Shown: one piece after another, positions 43,801 through 54,957 of the stretch
How positions within the stretch are numbered: position 1 is the stretch's first letter
Layout: each line of letters opens with the position of its first letter
Assembly: GCF_014839805.1 (NCBI RefSeq)
Contig: NC_051132.1
Location: 6,138,001-6,202,000, forward strand
Direction: 5' to 3'
Origin: Manduca sexta
Taxonomy: Eukaryota; Arthropoda; Insecta; Lepidoptera; Sphingidae
Length of the DNA: 64,000 nucleotides
Notes under the pieces: model-generated
Databases searched by the model: none
Told to the model about the DNA's origin: nothing
Seen by the model: only the letters and a program-made list of their open reading frames with translations
Position numbers and translations under genes: made by a program

Positions 43801-44539
43801 ATTAATTTTATATATTTAATAATAATTCATCCTTATTAATTCGTATTACAATTTAATTTTGTATCCTAGCGCGTGGTAAAATCAAGAAGTATACGCCACT
43901 GTTAGCTGGTATTGGGGTGAAGGTGATCGCCGTGGTGGCGCTTCTCTTCGGTGGTCTCACGCTCATGGTCACCAAGGCGCTGGTGGTTGCCAAGCTGGCC
44001 TTCCTCGCTGCTGCTGCTTTAGGCGTCCAGAAACTGCTCAGCGGTGGTGGACTCAATGGTATTAGTGGAAAGGTTAGTAATTACTAATGATACATTAACA
44101 TATAACGAAAAAATTAATACCATGATAGATGATGACAGTTAAAAAAATATTCCTCAATTAATTTAGGTATAAAGAAAAGTAGTCATTTTATGCAATATAG
44201 TCAGAAAAATAACCAATTTCCAATCTATTCGCATATTTCTGCTTATATGTACTATTTTCTGAATTATGCTGTAATCACTCAAAAAATTTGTTCCAGATAC
44301 ACAAATGCCTTCCAGAATCTTATACTTACAAGTCTAAAAAAAGCTTATCTTCAAGGAGCTCTATGTAGAGCTTTAAAACTTTTATTTAGATTAATAATGA
44401 GTTTTTTCGACAGATCGCCAGCTTCCAATCATCCCCGCAGTCATGGTCATCGCCTACAGCATCAGCCGCATCGTACCCTTACGGCAGATCAGCTACCGAC
44501 GCCAACGATCTCGCCTATAAAGCTCAAATAGTCTCTTAA
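40756..44539 (+). CDS. Osiris family protein (DUF1676), gene E, four exons
   Basis: Exons 40756-40868, 43260-43339, 43870-44072 and 44414-44539 join in phases 2, 1 and 0 to give 173 residues. Parts: signal peptide (MRAVCLILLVVAACSAAP); an acidic linker; a short helix (ELKDAVQTFEE); ARGKIKK (65-71); a long Val/Ala/Leu hydrophobic domain (72-118); a Ser/Pro/Tyr-rich linker; and the C-terminal DANDLAYKAQIVS, the Osiris LAY motif (Leu165-Tyr167). It is shorter than most family members and lacks the two-cysteine segment, since its only cysteines are in the signal peptide. Osiris proteins act in the secretory and endosomal system of cuticle-secreting cells. The subfamily number cannot be fixed here; the short cysteine-free form could suit an Osi9-type gene, but that is a guess. 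Confidence 0.93.
41745..41905 (+). repeat. Dispersed unclassified repeat (family 3)
   Basis: ATACCACCGTACACAAGGTG, CTCGCCATAGTACCCTACAT and GTCTCGTTCCGGGATCA match the copy at 17090-17270, in gene E intron 1. Confidence 0.55.
42188..42502 (-). mobile_element. tRNA-derived SINE (family 2), minus strand
   Basis: On the minus strand it begins AGCGGCGATAGCCTAGTTGG (box A) with GCAGGTTCCAATCCC (box B), then the family body, and ends AATACAGGGCTGATATT. Possible flanking duplication TTTATATAT on both sides. Full length, inside gene E intron 1. Confidence 0.83.
42540..42662 (-). repeat. Dispersed unclassified repeat (family 3), second half
   Basis: CGCCCGATGGTAAGTGGAGT, then TCGCCAGTCGACACAATTAT and GCCGACCTGTTTGC, correspond to the upstream part of the copy at 13640-13710. 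Confidence 0.5.
43260..43339 (+). CDS. Gene E exon 2
   Basis: The acceptor TTTTTCTTAACAG completes Lys38. It encodes a 26-residue acidic/helical linker (DTNGEDKLNVKIEPRELK...) and ends GAAG|GTAAGT, phase 1. Confidence 0.92.
43628..43661. promoter_or_regulatory. Motif-dense block in gene E intron 2
   Basis: TTACGTGA GA TCACGTAA (43628-43645) is a perfect inverted repeat of bZIP-type half-sites, followed at 43653-43661 by TCAAGGCCA, an exact FTZ-F1 consensus match. Surrounding sequence (about 43585-43705) is GC-richer and has several TTGCAA-type boxes (CATTGCAATG, CATTGCAAGC). It looks like an intronic enhancer; this is inferred from composition and motifs only. Confidence 0.45.
43754..43876 (+). 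repeat. Tandem duplication of the exon 3 splice acceptor region
   Basis: The 46-base segment 43754-43799 recurs at 43831-43876 with six substitutions and no indels. Each copy contains a pyrimidine-rich tract and AG|CGCGTGG. The second AG is the functional acceptor; using the first would add intron sequence and reach a stop within about 17 codons. Confidence 0.9.
43870..44072 (+). CDS. Gene E exon 3 (hydrophobic domain)
   Basis: The acceptor ATCCTAG gives an in-frame ARGKIKKYTPLLAG start and encodes the whole hydrophobic domain, ending GLNGISGK; donor AAAG|GTTAGT. GC-rich third positions contrast with the AT-rich introns. A decoy acceptor lies 77 bases upstream. Confidence 0.92.
44414..44539 (+). 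CDS. Gene E exon 4 (C-terminal LAY motif)
   Basis: The acceptor TTTTTTCGACAG starts the exon in phase 0. It encodes IASFQSSPQSWSSPTASAAS, then SATDANDLAYKAQIVS and TAA. The other frame across this exon (44190-44531) is a shadow. Confidence 0.92.
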   Translation: MASFQSSPQSWSSPTASAASYPYGRSATDANDLAYKAQIVS

Positions 44540-44546
44540 ATATCTA

Positions 44547-44552
44547 AATAAA
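44547..44552 (+). terminator. Polyadenylation signal of gene E
   Basis: AATAAA lies only 8 bases after the stop codon, implying a very short 3' UTR unless a later signal is used. Confidence 0.5.
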
Positions 44553-45288
44553 TTTTGAAAGTGATCTTATAAAAAAATAATATAATATTATAGCGTAATG
44601 AAAAATCGAGAAGATAACAAATAATCTAAGCGTGCTCGATCCTGTAAAGATGTTAAGGTATATAATGCAACAAAAATCAAAAAGATAAAATAATCTAAGG
44701 GTGCTTCCACACTTATCCGATAGCAGCTTTCAGTTGAAATATTAGTTAACGTTAGTCGATATTTCCGCATCATCGATTCGATTTTCTTTATTGCTCAATT
44801 TTATCGATTTATGACGGTCGATGATCAAACTGATCTATATTGTATTTCAAAATACTTAAATCACTTGAAACTTTTCGTTAATTTAATGCAGCAAAACGTC
44901 CATATATGACATCAATATGTCAACTGATCAAGTACTAATGATAGCACTCTAGTGTCATATTTGAAGTGCTTATATTTTATTTTTTTAAAACGATTTGAAT
45001 ACATATTTTAAAGATGCAATTAAGTAGTAGTAATTATTTTTATACAATTTAACTTCACATATTTTTTTTTATAAGACCAGCATCCAAAATCTCGCAAACG
45101 TTAATAATTAATTAAATTGTTATTTATTTACAAGCCACAATTTCGACTGAAAAAATATTAAGCCGTAGATACGAATATTTAATCTTTAACAGCGTGTTTG
45201 TGTGACTGTTGTGTGTTGTTAAATTATAATGGCGATCTTAACATTAAACTATTTAACTATTTAATTAAACATAATATTTATTTTATAG

Positions 45289-45396
45289 GTTTAATTAATG
45301 AGTGATGAGGATGAAGGTGGTAGTTTTACCAACTTTATGTTTGGTATTCAACGCTTTTATCACAAACTTATAGTTTTTTTAAATATTATTCTCGGG
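45289..45396 (+). CDS. Candidate first coding exon of an unidentified membrane protein
   Basis: It is bounded by an acceptor (TTTATTTTATAG) and a consensus donor (CTCGGG|GTAAGT). An ATG at 45298 opens 33 codons: MSDEDEGGSFTNFMFGIQRF followed by YHKLIVFLNIILG, ending in phase 0. A short polar head leading into a hydrophobic run ending in a glycine is how many tetraspanin-type proteins begin, but the match is too short to decide. No continuation exon was identified in the following 18 kb. It may be the start of the next gene to the right, or chance. Confidence 0.3.
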
Positions 45397-48300
45397 GTAA
45401 GTTTTACAATTACAACATACGCAGAGAACTACATTTTTGTCAGAGTATTCTGTTATACAAACTTGTGACTGTACTGCATTTTCGACAAATAATATTTTCA
45501 TATTCAGGCACAGTATCGCTTTTTAAAATAAATTTGCTTTATAAATCAAATTTCAGTCTTAATTGAATTTAAGTTGGTGCCTATGTTTGTGTTCATTTGA
45601 AAATGTGCTTTAAATTTTAGATGTAAGAGATTATATTTACGAAAAAGGGTAACTGCTAGACAATGTCTCAAAAAAATAATAGATTTTTAAAGCTTGCGAA
45701 TTGTTTTCAAATAAATGATGCGTATATTTATAAATACAAAATAAAATAGTACTTTAAATATTCCATAATCAATTAGGTACAAATTAGTATTTTTTGTAAA
45801 AAATATTTTTTGCTAAATAATTCCAATGATCTTTATATTTCTAAGATTTAAATTTAAAGTTAATTTACGCTTGAAGCTAGAATCTATTAATTTTATTTAT
45901 AAAGCTGAATGTAATGGTGCATGTATCTTTATGTTATTTTTACTTATAGTTTAAATTTTAGGAAATTAAACATTGGTGGCATTAATTTAAGGCTAAACGC
46001 ACACTTATGTCTAACATGATTATTTTTAAACTATTTTATATTTCTTATTAGATATTGGTGTGGTTCATTAAAAATTAAAAATATGTAAAAATACTGAGCA
46101 TGGATTGTGCAGGGTACGAATTTTATAAACGGATTAATTTATATGAATGAAAACACATTACGGGTGTTATTTGTCAAACGTTATTTAAGTCAGATTATTT
46201 AATATTTTATAAGTATTTAATATTGAAATTCAAAAGACTGTATTCATTAGATATAAGTCGTGATTTTTATACATAATAAATTATATTATTTGACAGATAT
46301 TTTGTTTTATTTTTCTTGATTACAATTGCTTTTTTCCGACACATATAGAAAATCATGTGGTAAATTCCTAAAAGTAAACTTTCTTAATTTATAAAATCCG
46401 CATAATATACCGTATTTAAAACATGAAAAATCATATGCTTAAGCAAAAATTCAAATACATTTTCCCTTACATTTATAACTTTACATAACCTGTCTCAAGA
46501 TCGTTGGCATCATTGTCTTTCTGTTTCACTTGAATAATCTTGAACATCATCTGTTGACTACATGTTACGCCATCTATCGGCGCTATACAAAAACAGTATA
46601 TACAGAAATAGTACCTCACATTTTCCGATGCCTAGACTACTACTAGACGTAGTTACCTTGATTATTCGATGTTTTTTTTGTAATTTAGCAAATATAACGA
46701 CAAATTTAATGCTATAAGCGTACACTAGTAGTGATCAAAGGAACAATCCCAATTAATATTGCGTTGTTACGTTAGTCATTAATTACTCTATTCGTAAAGT
46801 TTTAGTTGGTTTCCTTTACTTTATTCTTATTCACTTATCGTCAGTTCCCATAACGTCCCCAAGTTATGAAATCATCTTTCTAAATTACTTTTAATGACAT
46901 GCAAGGACTAAATATGTAATATTTATCTATATTTGCTAAACATAAGTCTGAATATAATATAGTTTGGACGATGGATGCGTCCTAAATAAGCAGTCTCAAA
47001 ATGACGAGGTTTTATATTGACTGTGTTATTTTTTACTTCTGTTCCATATTTCATAATGTTATATTAGAAATTATTACTGTGTTAAAAAATAGAATTTGGG
47101 TGCATCATGAATTCATGAATGTATTATTTCTCATAAAATCTAATGACTACAATACTAAAATTAAAGCAAGAAATAAATAAAAAAATCTATAGTTCTTAAA
47201 CATTAGACATCCATTCTACAGATCTATGACCGAAATAAATTCCAGTAATTTATTCAACACGTGATTAGTGTTGGTAATGAACTTTCACCATCGCTGAAAA
47301 TCATGAAGTCATCCTCCCGTCTCGACATTTTAGAAACTAAACGACGCAAACAGACTTACACACTTTTATACTAGTTTTCATTATAGTAGAATGCGTAAAA
47401 AAACGATATAGCATCTTCACGCACACAAACACGGGACTGTGAGTACGATAGTGTGTGTACACGCCTTTCACCTACTCGCACAGATAAACGTAGCCTTGAG
47501 ATAATGAATGCAGTGGAGTTTCCATTAGAATTAGAAAAAAAAAATATATCTTTTCGGTGAAAATCACTAGTCCAATATCATTAATAAATTATTTTTTCAA
47601 TCGCTTATTTTATCCAAATTTATAAGGATTATATTTTAAGCCAGTTTATGTACTAATAATGGACTTATAAAGATATTTTTTTTGTGTATAGAACATTTAA
47701 ACAAAGTCCAAAATAGATTGCATATAATCGCATAATATTTACTAAGTATTATTGTATTTAAGCTAACAAAATATTTTAGTAACATTATTTTACTCATTAA
47801 TATGGTAATATTAGCTTTTTATAGTGCACAGCCTTAATCAACAAACGTGACCGGCGTAATTATAAACCAAAAATTAGATATTACTCCCATATATTTAATT
47901 CTATGACTAAATATTCATACAAATTATCAAAAAATATAACTTCAATTCGACTCCACAGCTTCCCCAATCGTCATTATGAAGAGAGCTGACTTTCTCCACG
48001 CCCACAGAGAATCCACGTTAGTGTGCGATGCACTTTCACTCACTCTACATTCTTCGAGTGTTTGTCATCCGTTTTCTTTAGTGATTTTACACATTTTCAA
48101 CCAGCGTTTGTGATGAATGAAACTTTATCATAGATTTTGTTTGCAGCTCAGCCCGGGTGAAAATGTTTTTTGCTGGATAAAAAGTAGCCTATTGTACTCA
48201 AGAGTTAGTAGCTTCATATTAATGAAAAAAATAAAATTGGTTTAGCAGTTCCTGAGATTAACACGATCTAACAAACAAATTCTTCAGTTTTATTATTAGT

Positions 48301-49656
48301 ATAAATATAATCATCCATAATTGTTTTTATTTACTTACTTTATAATAGAAAAGTAATCTAAATATGAAATATCTGAATGTGAAATATCAATTTTGGTATA
48401 AATAAATGTATTGGTTTACGAATAATCGCGTAACTGTAATAACTTTATAATTTATTTGTTAAGAAAAGATAGATGATAATAGGTTTCGAAAACCCATAAT
48501 TTATAATATGCTTCTATGAGCTTTTATATCCGAGTATTTTGATTAAATTACGTGCCTAAATAGCTAAAATCTAGAGAAAGATGTAAAATGCGTTAATTCC
48601 CCAAAAATAGTTTTATCTCCGACTGCTCTACCTTAACCGAAATTTCGAAATAATTTTATAAAAGACCTTAACTAATATTAAGTGAAATAATGTCTAAATA
48701 TACGACAAGATATAATTTAATTCAATTTAAATATGTAAATTACTCATAAAACTATATTTACCTCCATAAAACATAAAGTTAAATCAATGGTCCTTGGTTT
48801 TTATAATATTTAACCGGGTTTTGCTTTTGGTGTACGAAAATAGTGATATCGAATTTTCAAATTCGAATTTTTATTTCGGATATCGGCTAAATACATTAAG
48901 TCTTAAAAATTTTAGAGTCCACCGAAATCTGCTCAATCTTAACGAAATTCTTAAAATTAATTTTGAAATCTTAACAGTATTTTTAATATTAGTGAATATT
49001 CTCTGATATTTAAATCACTTTAACTCTGTAATTATTTTTCTTATTAACAACACTATTACTGTTACTCTATACGAATCAATCGAGGAATAGTTTTTGTCTT
49101 ATGATCTCAATTTAATATTATTAGCATGTTTTACCACCTAAGAGTTATTTGTCTTAGTTCATAAGGAATATTGCGTTTATGGTAAATTTGATAAATAAAT
49201 ATTATAAATACATCAGAGTATCATATGATGAATTTACAAAAAAAATGCGAAAATTTAACATCGGCCCCAACAAATAACTTTAATATATTTGCTTTCGAAC
49301 CAAATTTTGTTACAAATCCTGTAATAAGATCTTTATATAGATAATAATGATTCAGTTAACACTAAAAGTTCTTGAGTTTATTAGCCATATAGACGTTTTT
49401 GAAAATATGAACTCTTTAATAAATACCATTATTTTTATTTCAAACAATATTCAATATTTTGACTCATTAAAATTAATATTCCGAACATGATTGTAAATAC
49501 AGTAGCTGATATATAATAATAACTGAACTGGAATGGTACGTCTCTAGTTGTAAAATATGGAAACCTAATATATACTACCAAAAAGTTACGTATAACCAGA
49601 ACTGTTACAGGATTCTATTGAGTTATTATAAATATCTATAATATATTTTTTTATCA
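45397..49656. other. Gene-free stretch
   Basis: Very AT-rich. Apart from a repeat fragment at 48145-48305, no ORF with recognisable content, repeat or structured element was seen. A 70-codon ORF near 48794 is AT-driven. Confidence 0.55.
48145..48305 (-). repeat. Dispersed repeat fragment
   Basis: It contains CTGGATAAAAAGTAGCCTAT, a GTTTAGCAGTTCCTGAGATT block and CTTCAGTTTTATTATTAGTA, the arrangement seen in RTE-like and Helitron-like non-coding repeats (compare 37870-38090 and 61753-61930). Confidence 0.5.
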
Positions 49657-49890
49657 TGACTGTCTCACTGTCGTATCTGTATTACGGTACAACTGAAATA
49701 CTGAGGTTTCGGTTTCACTCCCCCAGTCGGGCAAAGTGATATTGGCTTTTTCTACTCAGTATTATCCCGGAGTCCGGAATTTGTGTTCATGACATCATGG
49801 GTCGGAATATACACGGCGAAAACTGGGTATGTTAGTTGCCCCTCTGCCTACCCCTTCGGAGAATAAAAGCATGAGTGTGAGTTTATACAT
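49657..49890 (+). mobile_element. tRNA-derived SINE (family 1), diverged
   Basis: The head is eroded (GACTGTCTCACTGTCGTATC), but CCCCCAGTCGGGCAAAGTGA, TTTTTCTACTCAGTATTATC, CGGAGTCCGGAATTTGTG and CTACCCCTTCGGAGAATAAA identify it. Confidence 0.75.
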
Positions 49891-50014
49891 TTTTATCATA
49901 TCACTATATAAAGCCACATTATGTGGTTTGGGAAAAACTGAATTCGCATCAACTTCACCTGTCATCGTTATTAAGTAAAAAAAGAACATCTTTCACCAGG
50001 CACGGAATTTGGGC

Positions 50015-50108
50015 CTCAATGCCAGCGTCCGCCTGGGCACCTTTCTCTCGCTTTCACAGTGTGAGATCGAGTAAACATTGTGCCCTCAATGGTCTAAAAC
50101 CCCATGAA
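50015..50108. other. GC-richer block of unknown nature
   Basis: GGGCCTCAATGCCAGCGTCC to about GTGCCCTCAATGGTCTAAAA is GC-rich and flanked by AT-rich DNA, directly downstream of the SINE. It is open in one + frame but carries no recognisable motif, and is probably repeat-derived. Confidence 0.3.
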
Positions 50109-50699
50109 CAAACAACCTAACCCATCATCATGTTTGTTAAAAAATTCACTCTCTACCAGTTACATAGAATCGATTATTGTCTGGCGTGGCAATGTTTTGT
50201 AGGTTGATAATGGTAGTGACCAACAGAAACAGGTGGATGAGAGATTTCCGTTTTTTTTCAGGTGTGGCTGTGATTAGATGCCCATATACTTTTATGTGAA
50301 GTTCTTAATATAAATGATTGATGATTGTATTTAATGAAATGTTGGTTGTGACAACAATTGCAATAGTATGTATTTATTGAGTGATTGCTATTAAAAGAAA
50401 CTATTTTCGATACTAAGACAAACGATTATCTTATATTTTCGAAAATGTTATATTAACAACACAATTGATTAATATTTTTTTATGATAAAATGCAGTCATG
50501 AAAAGGACTTTCCTTAATTTGTTTTCATGGAACATTTCATTATTTTCAAGGATTACTGTGTTTCCATTAACGTACGTACCTTTGATCAAATTGTAACCTT
50601 ACAGTTAAAGATAAAAAAATATATTCTCAAAAGTATTCAGCAACAGAAGCCAAAACACTAGTTTTTAGAATTTTGTCTATCTCGATGTTTGTACAGGTA

Positions 50700-50865
50700 T
50701 CATGCAAACACTACTGCATATAATTTAATGAGGTTTTCACCTATTTATTGCGAGAAGTGTGCCTTAAAAGAAAAGCTCAATTTTATCCTTGGAAAATATA
50801 AAGCGGGATTTTTATCCCGAAAATCTTTTCAAGCAGGCAGAGTCGCGAACAAAACCTAATAAAAA
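50700..50865 (+). mobile_element. Degenerate Helitron-like fragment
   Basis: GGAAAATATAAAGCGGGATT, TTTATCCCGAAAATCTTTTC and GGCAGAGTCGCGAACAAAAC match the fragment at about 5815-5890. Confidence 0.4.
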
Positions 50866-51559
50866 ATAACTCATAATAAAATAGAGTACAAAGTTCTGTA
50901 CAAATAAATTAAAATCCGTATTAAATATGGATACATTAATATGAAAGTACATATAAAAGTAAAAAATCTTAAAATCACAAATCAATTTCAACTGCTTTTA
51001 CTATTGATAATACAGAATAAATTATTGCTACATTATCAATTGAAAATCTGCACGAATTATCTTGATCGTTAATACAAATCTCGATATGCACAAATAAAGA
51101 TAAAATGATGTACTCTTGTAATATAAATTCTATTAATATTGAATAAAATGTTGAATTAACCATCTATTATAAAAGAATGGAATTATCATGAAAAATAATG
51201 ACAATATTTTAAACGTAATTATTAATTAATGTAATCTACTTAATAAAAAAATAAAACTAATAGGCTACACTATCAAACAGTAAGTTCAGAAACATGGAAT
51301 TTACAACCGTCCTCTATTCAACAAAGGTAACTAATATTTTATTTTTTGACAAATATATCCTTCAGGGGAAGTACATGACCAATTTTTTTTATAAATTTTC
51401 GTCTTAACAATTGTGAAAACTATGATCTAGTTATACTTGGTACTTACTATTTAATGTTAGTTCATTTTTATAAGATACTTCTTTACAAATGAAAATCAGA
51501 AACCCCGCACCTTATATGTGTTCATACTTTATAATAAAATTTAGTAATATTTCTAGAAC

Positions 51560-51747
51560 ACGCCATTGACCATCTGAAACCCATAGTTTCCGAGAAGCGA
51601 GCGTGGATGCGAGAGATGTTTCGCAACCAGCCGGATGTGTTTTTTACCGAGACGAAGGTGAAAGTGGAGGCGGCCTACACAACACGAAAGTGTTGTGAAA
51701 GCGGACATGGGCGGCCAGTTACGCGTTTTGATAATTTACGCGTATGA
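51560..51747 (+). CDS. Candidate exon of an unidentified protein
   Basis: Following an acceptor (AATATTTCTAG at 51549-51559), one frame stays open for about 62 codons with coding-like codon choice: EHAIDHLKPIVSEKRAWMRE, then MFRNQPDVFFTETKVKVEAA and further residues, to TGA at 51745-51747. A donor-like AAG|GTGAAA (about 51656/51657) would make a shorter internal exon. The phase needed (1) does not fit a direct join to the exon at 45289-45396. The minus strand is also open for about 50 codons, which weakens the case. I recognise no family; a transposon relic is possible. Confidence 0.33.
51678..51697. repeat. Perfect 8-bp stem with GAAA loop
   Basis: CACAACAC GAAA GTGTTGTG can fold as a stem closed by a GNRA-type tetraloop, inside the candidate exon at 51560-51747. 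Confidence 0.7.
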
Positions 51748-52334
51748 TTTAGTTAATGATCTTTGATAGTAGGGTGCTCGCAACTCCGCCTGTTAAACCC
51801 TTAACGGAATAAAAATGATGTGCTTTACTTTAAGTTACTTCTAGGGTTTCGAGGGCCTTAAGCACTCATCCGAAAGTCCGATATTTTTGTATGCACCCAC
51901 CATCTCGTGGTCTATTTATGCCAGTCATCGAAGGCCGTTTATAGATTTTGGATTTTTCGAACAAATATGCTAAATCTTCACGTACTTTTGTATTTGTAAT
52001 ATGTGCTTTGTTATAAGCTTTTTAAACTTTTGAGGTAATTTATCCCGTATAGTTTAGTGTTGAGGTAAAGTGAGGTTTATCTAATTAACAAGAGATGGGG
52101 CTCGATGTAAAGTTTGTTTTTTTTTTAAATTCAACATAATGCGACTATACAAGGTCTCATTTGACATTGTCATTCACGGGAAAGAAATAACGAAACATGA
52201 GTAAAGCAATTATACAACTACCTATTCGTTTGTGGAACAAATATTTGTTATTCAGTCAAAGAACAATAAAATTCGGGTTCCATACCATCATTTGTAAGTC
52301 ATTACTATAATGATCTATGCTATGATTATTAAGA

Positions 52335-52561
52335 ACTGTAGGCCATTTTTATCCAGGCTTTTTGATCAAATAACTATCAGTTTTATGTTTATTAAACTAA
52401 TAAATATAAATCTGATAATAATCCCGCTATATATCTTCCTGGAATAAAAATCCAGCTTCTATCTATTCCAATGTCATCGAATTCGGTTTAATGGTTTAGA
52501 CGTGAAAGCGTAATAGACAGATATACAGAGATACTTTCGCATTATAATATTATATTAGTAC
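52335..52561 (+). mobile_element. RTE-like LINE 3' untranslated end
   Basis: CCTGGAATAAAAATCCAGC, AATTCGGTTTAATGGTTTAG, ACGTGAAAGCGTAATAGACA and GATACTTTCGCATTATAATA then TTATATTAGTA form the familiar end of non-LTR repeats in Lepidoptera. No coding part. Confidence 0.55.
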
Positions 52562-54600
52562 GCAAGGATTTGCTAAGCCATATATACCCTTTGTAAATCA
52601 ACAAATAAAAAAATATTGTGCTTTACATAAAAATCTTAAAATAAGTGATAATAAATAAAAAACCACGTTCAGAGGAATTATTTGGAATAGTCAACGATAA
52701 AAACTATTGTGTTATAGTTGTTTTACTTTTCTAAACCAACATTAATTAGCTTAAATTTCGTTTTGCCTCAACTCAAGAATTTTTTAAATTCAGTATGATT
52801 AATTTATAAGACTCTTAATGTTAACTACACGATGATGATTAGTCTGTTTCCTGTTCACATTATAGATTATTATCTCTATAAATATTTCGTTACAAAGTTT
52901 TAGTTTAAGTTGTTACAAACTGCTCATTCATTGCCAATATCAAAACATTTATTCATCGAGATAACTTAAAAAAAAATCCCTCAAAGAAATTTTCTAATCC
53001 CTAACAATTACCTAATATCCTGAAGTATTACATACATCCGATATTTCATAACCAAAAACCTGACCACGAAATTCAGTGACAAATAATATTAGCGTCGTGA
53101 AAATGGTTCGTACAAACACCACGTAACCGAGACTTTCGTTTGGTAGTGACAGCATCCTTGTAAGGTTGCGTCACAACATGGCGGCCGTGAAAGTCGGCCG
53201 TTGAACCCGGAGCGGCACACTTGACTCGTACGCTCTCAGTTGATTACGTTTGGGTATGATCTATAGATAGATGTTAATGTCTATAGTGTATATATTATGT
53301 ACTTTCTTGTTACAATGCTTTTTTTTTGTTTATTTCTCTTACCAATATTACAAGTATATTAAAATGTATGTTTGGCTGGTATTTAAAATGATAAAGGATT
53401 TGTGTATCCTTATGTGTTAATAGAATTTGTGTAATGAGTCAACATATAGGAATATATTGAATTAATGAATTCCTCCTAGCATTATTTTGGCCACGGTGGT
53501 CAGTCTCAATGAAGATCAACCATGTACCCAGATGTTACAGTGCACACGTGTATTCGCAATACACAAATGCATTTTCTGTTCCATCACTCTCGTAGTTCGA
53601 TGAGACGGCAATCCAACATGACCAGAGAGATAATGCGCAGGACCAACGGCTTTAGATGGTTTCCAAGACAGGGGTATCACACCGACAATTTCTAGTCAAT
53701 TTTTTAAGAACGGAAAACCCAGTTATTATTATTTTTGACACAACCCGAGACTCAAACCTATGACCAATTATAAAAGATAAAGGATATTATGAAGGATCCT
53801 TAGTTTTTAATACATGAAACTATACAATTTATAACATTATTTATTAGTCCCTTATCGGAACAAACTTATAATATGTTCCATTATAAAGTATAAAATCGCG
53901 AATATTTATAAAATTAATTGCGGTTTTAAAATGTTAGTATGGATTGAAAATAGATGTGGTCATTTTACATTTAGAATAATATTTACTTTGTATTTTCTTT
54001 AACATCGTCTTTATAGTTACACAGCTTAAACACTTAAATGTGATGTAAAATATTGAAAATGTGTCGTATGTAAATAATGCGCGTGTATGAATTCATAATT
54101 TGAGAAGAGAAATCTGCATGGGAAGCGTTTCATTACAAATATTAAGAATAACAGTTATTCAGTATTATTTATTTAACTTAACAACGTACCCATTCCTATA
54201 AGAAGAAGGTTAAAAAATATATTACTTTCTTTAAACTCTATCACTACATTTCATACATTAACCAAAAAAAAAACAGGTCTTTAATTGAAGAAGTTTAATT
54301 CATTGTAAAGATCATCATTATAAAAAAGTCTATTACTTCCTTTAAATTATGATTATAGCATTAATTAGGGCTATTTTCTTAACTGCTATTAATAGGATCT
54401 ATAGCTAAATATTTATATTATGATTTTTTTATAGAGCATAAGCATAAGGCCTTAAATTTGTGTAAATTAAATATAATCCAATTAACACTCAGAGCACATC
54501 GTATTTTCTCTATGTTATTTTTTGTAGTTACAAAATATGCGATTTCATTCAAGTGTTGGCGCTTTCAACTTCTGAGAACTGCTTTTACATCACTAGAATT
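52562..54600. other. Gene-free stretch with a CpG-rich island
   Basis: Only the island at 53095-53245 stands out. The remainder is AT-rich DNA without recognisable features. Confidence 0.5.
53095..53245. promoter_or_regulatory. CpG-rich island with YY1/Pho-like motif
   Basis: ACAACATGGCGGCCGTGAAA (about 53176) contains AACATGGCGGC, a match to the YY1/Pleiohomeotic core with its GCCAT complement. CTCTCAGTTG (about 53236) contains an arthropod initiator. Both ATGs in the block lead to stops within nine codons. It is plausibly a TATA-less promoter or a regulatory element for a gene to the right; no coding exon was found. Confidence 0.35.
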
Positions 54601-54603
54601 ATA

Positions 54604-54957
54604 TAGAGCAGCCAACATGTGACAACCAGTAGAGCAAGCAGGCTTGCGATGTGTTAGGTCTTTTTATAAGCGAGACTCTCTCTGCTTAAGTACCATATAG
54701 TCAATATCTGTTGCTAAATCAATTGTCTTCTTTGAAGGACATTGGACGTACTGGCATTGTTACTATCCAATGCCTCCGCAGTGCTTAGAAATTTAACATA
54801 CTGGGCTATTTAGATACATTTTTGGGGCAGTAGAAAAAAATGCCATCAGGAAATGTAAGCAACATGGCCTGATGAAATATTTTCTATTTTTATTCTGTCA
54901 AGAATCATCTTAATGATACAGGTGTCTTGCTTGTATAAAAACGCGACGTCTGCTCTA
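54604..54957. mobile_element. Possible MITE
   Basis: TAGAGCAG and CTGCTCTA form short ends 354 bp apart, with imperfect inner complementarity (AGCAAGCAGGC...TTTTTATAAGC against CTTGCTTGTATAAAAACGC). The ends are too short to be sure, and no target duplication was confirmed. Confidence 0.3.

Noticed and set aside
43853..44056. Minus-strand ORF opposite gene E exon 3
   Set aside because: It is the shadow of the GC-rich hydrophobic-domain exon.
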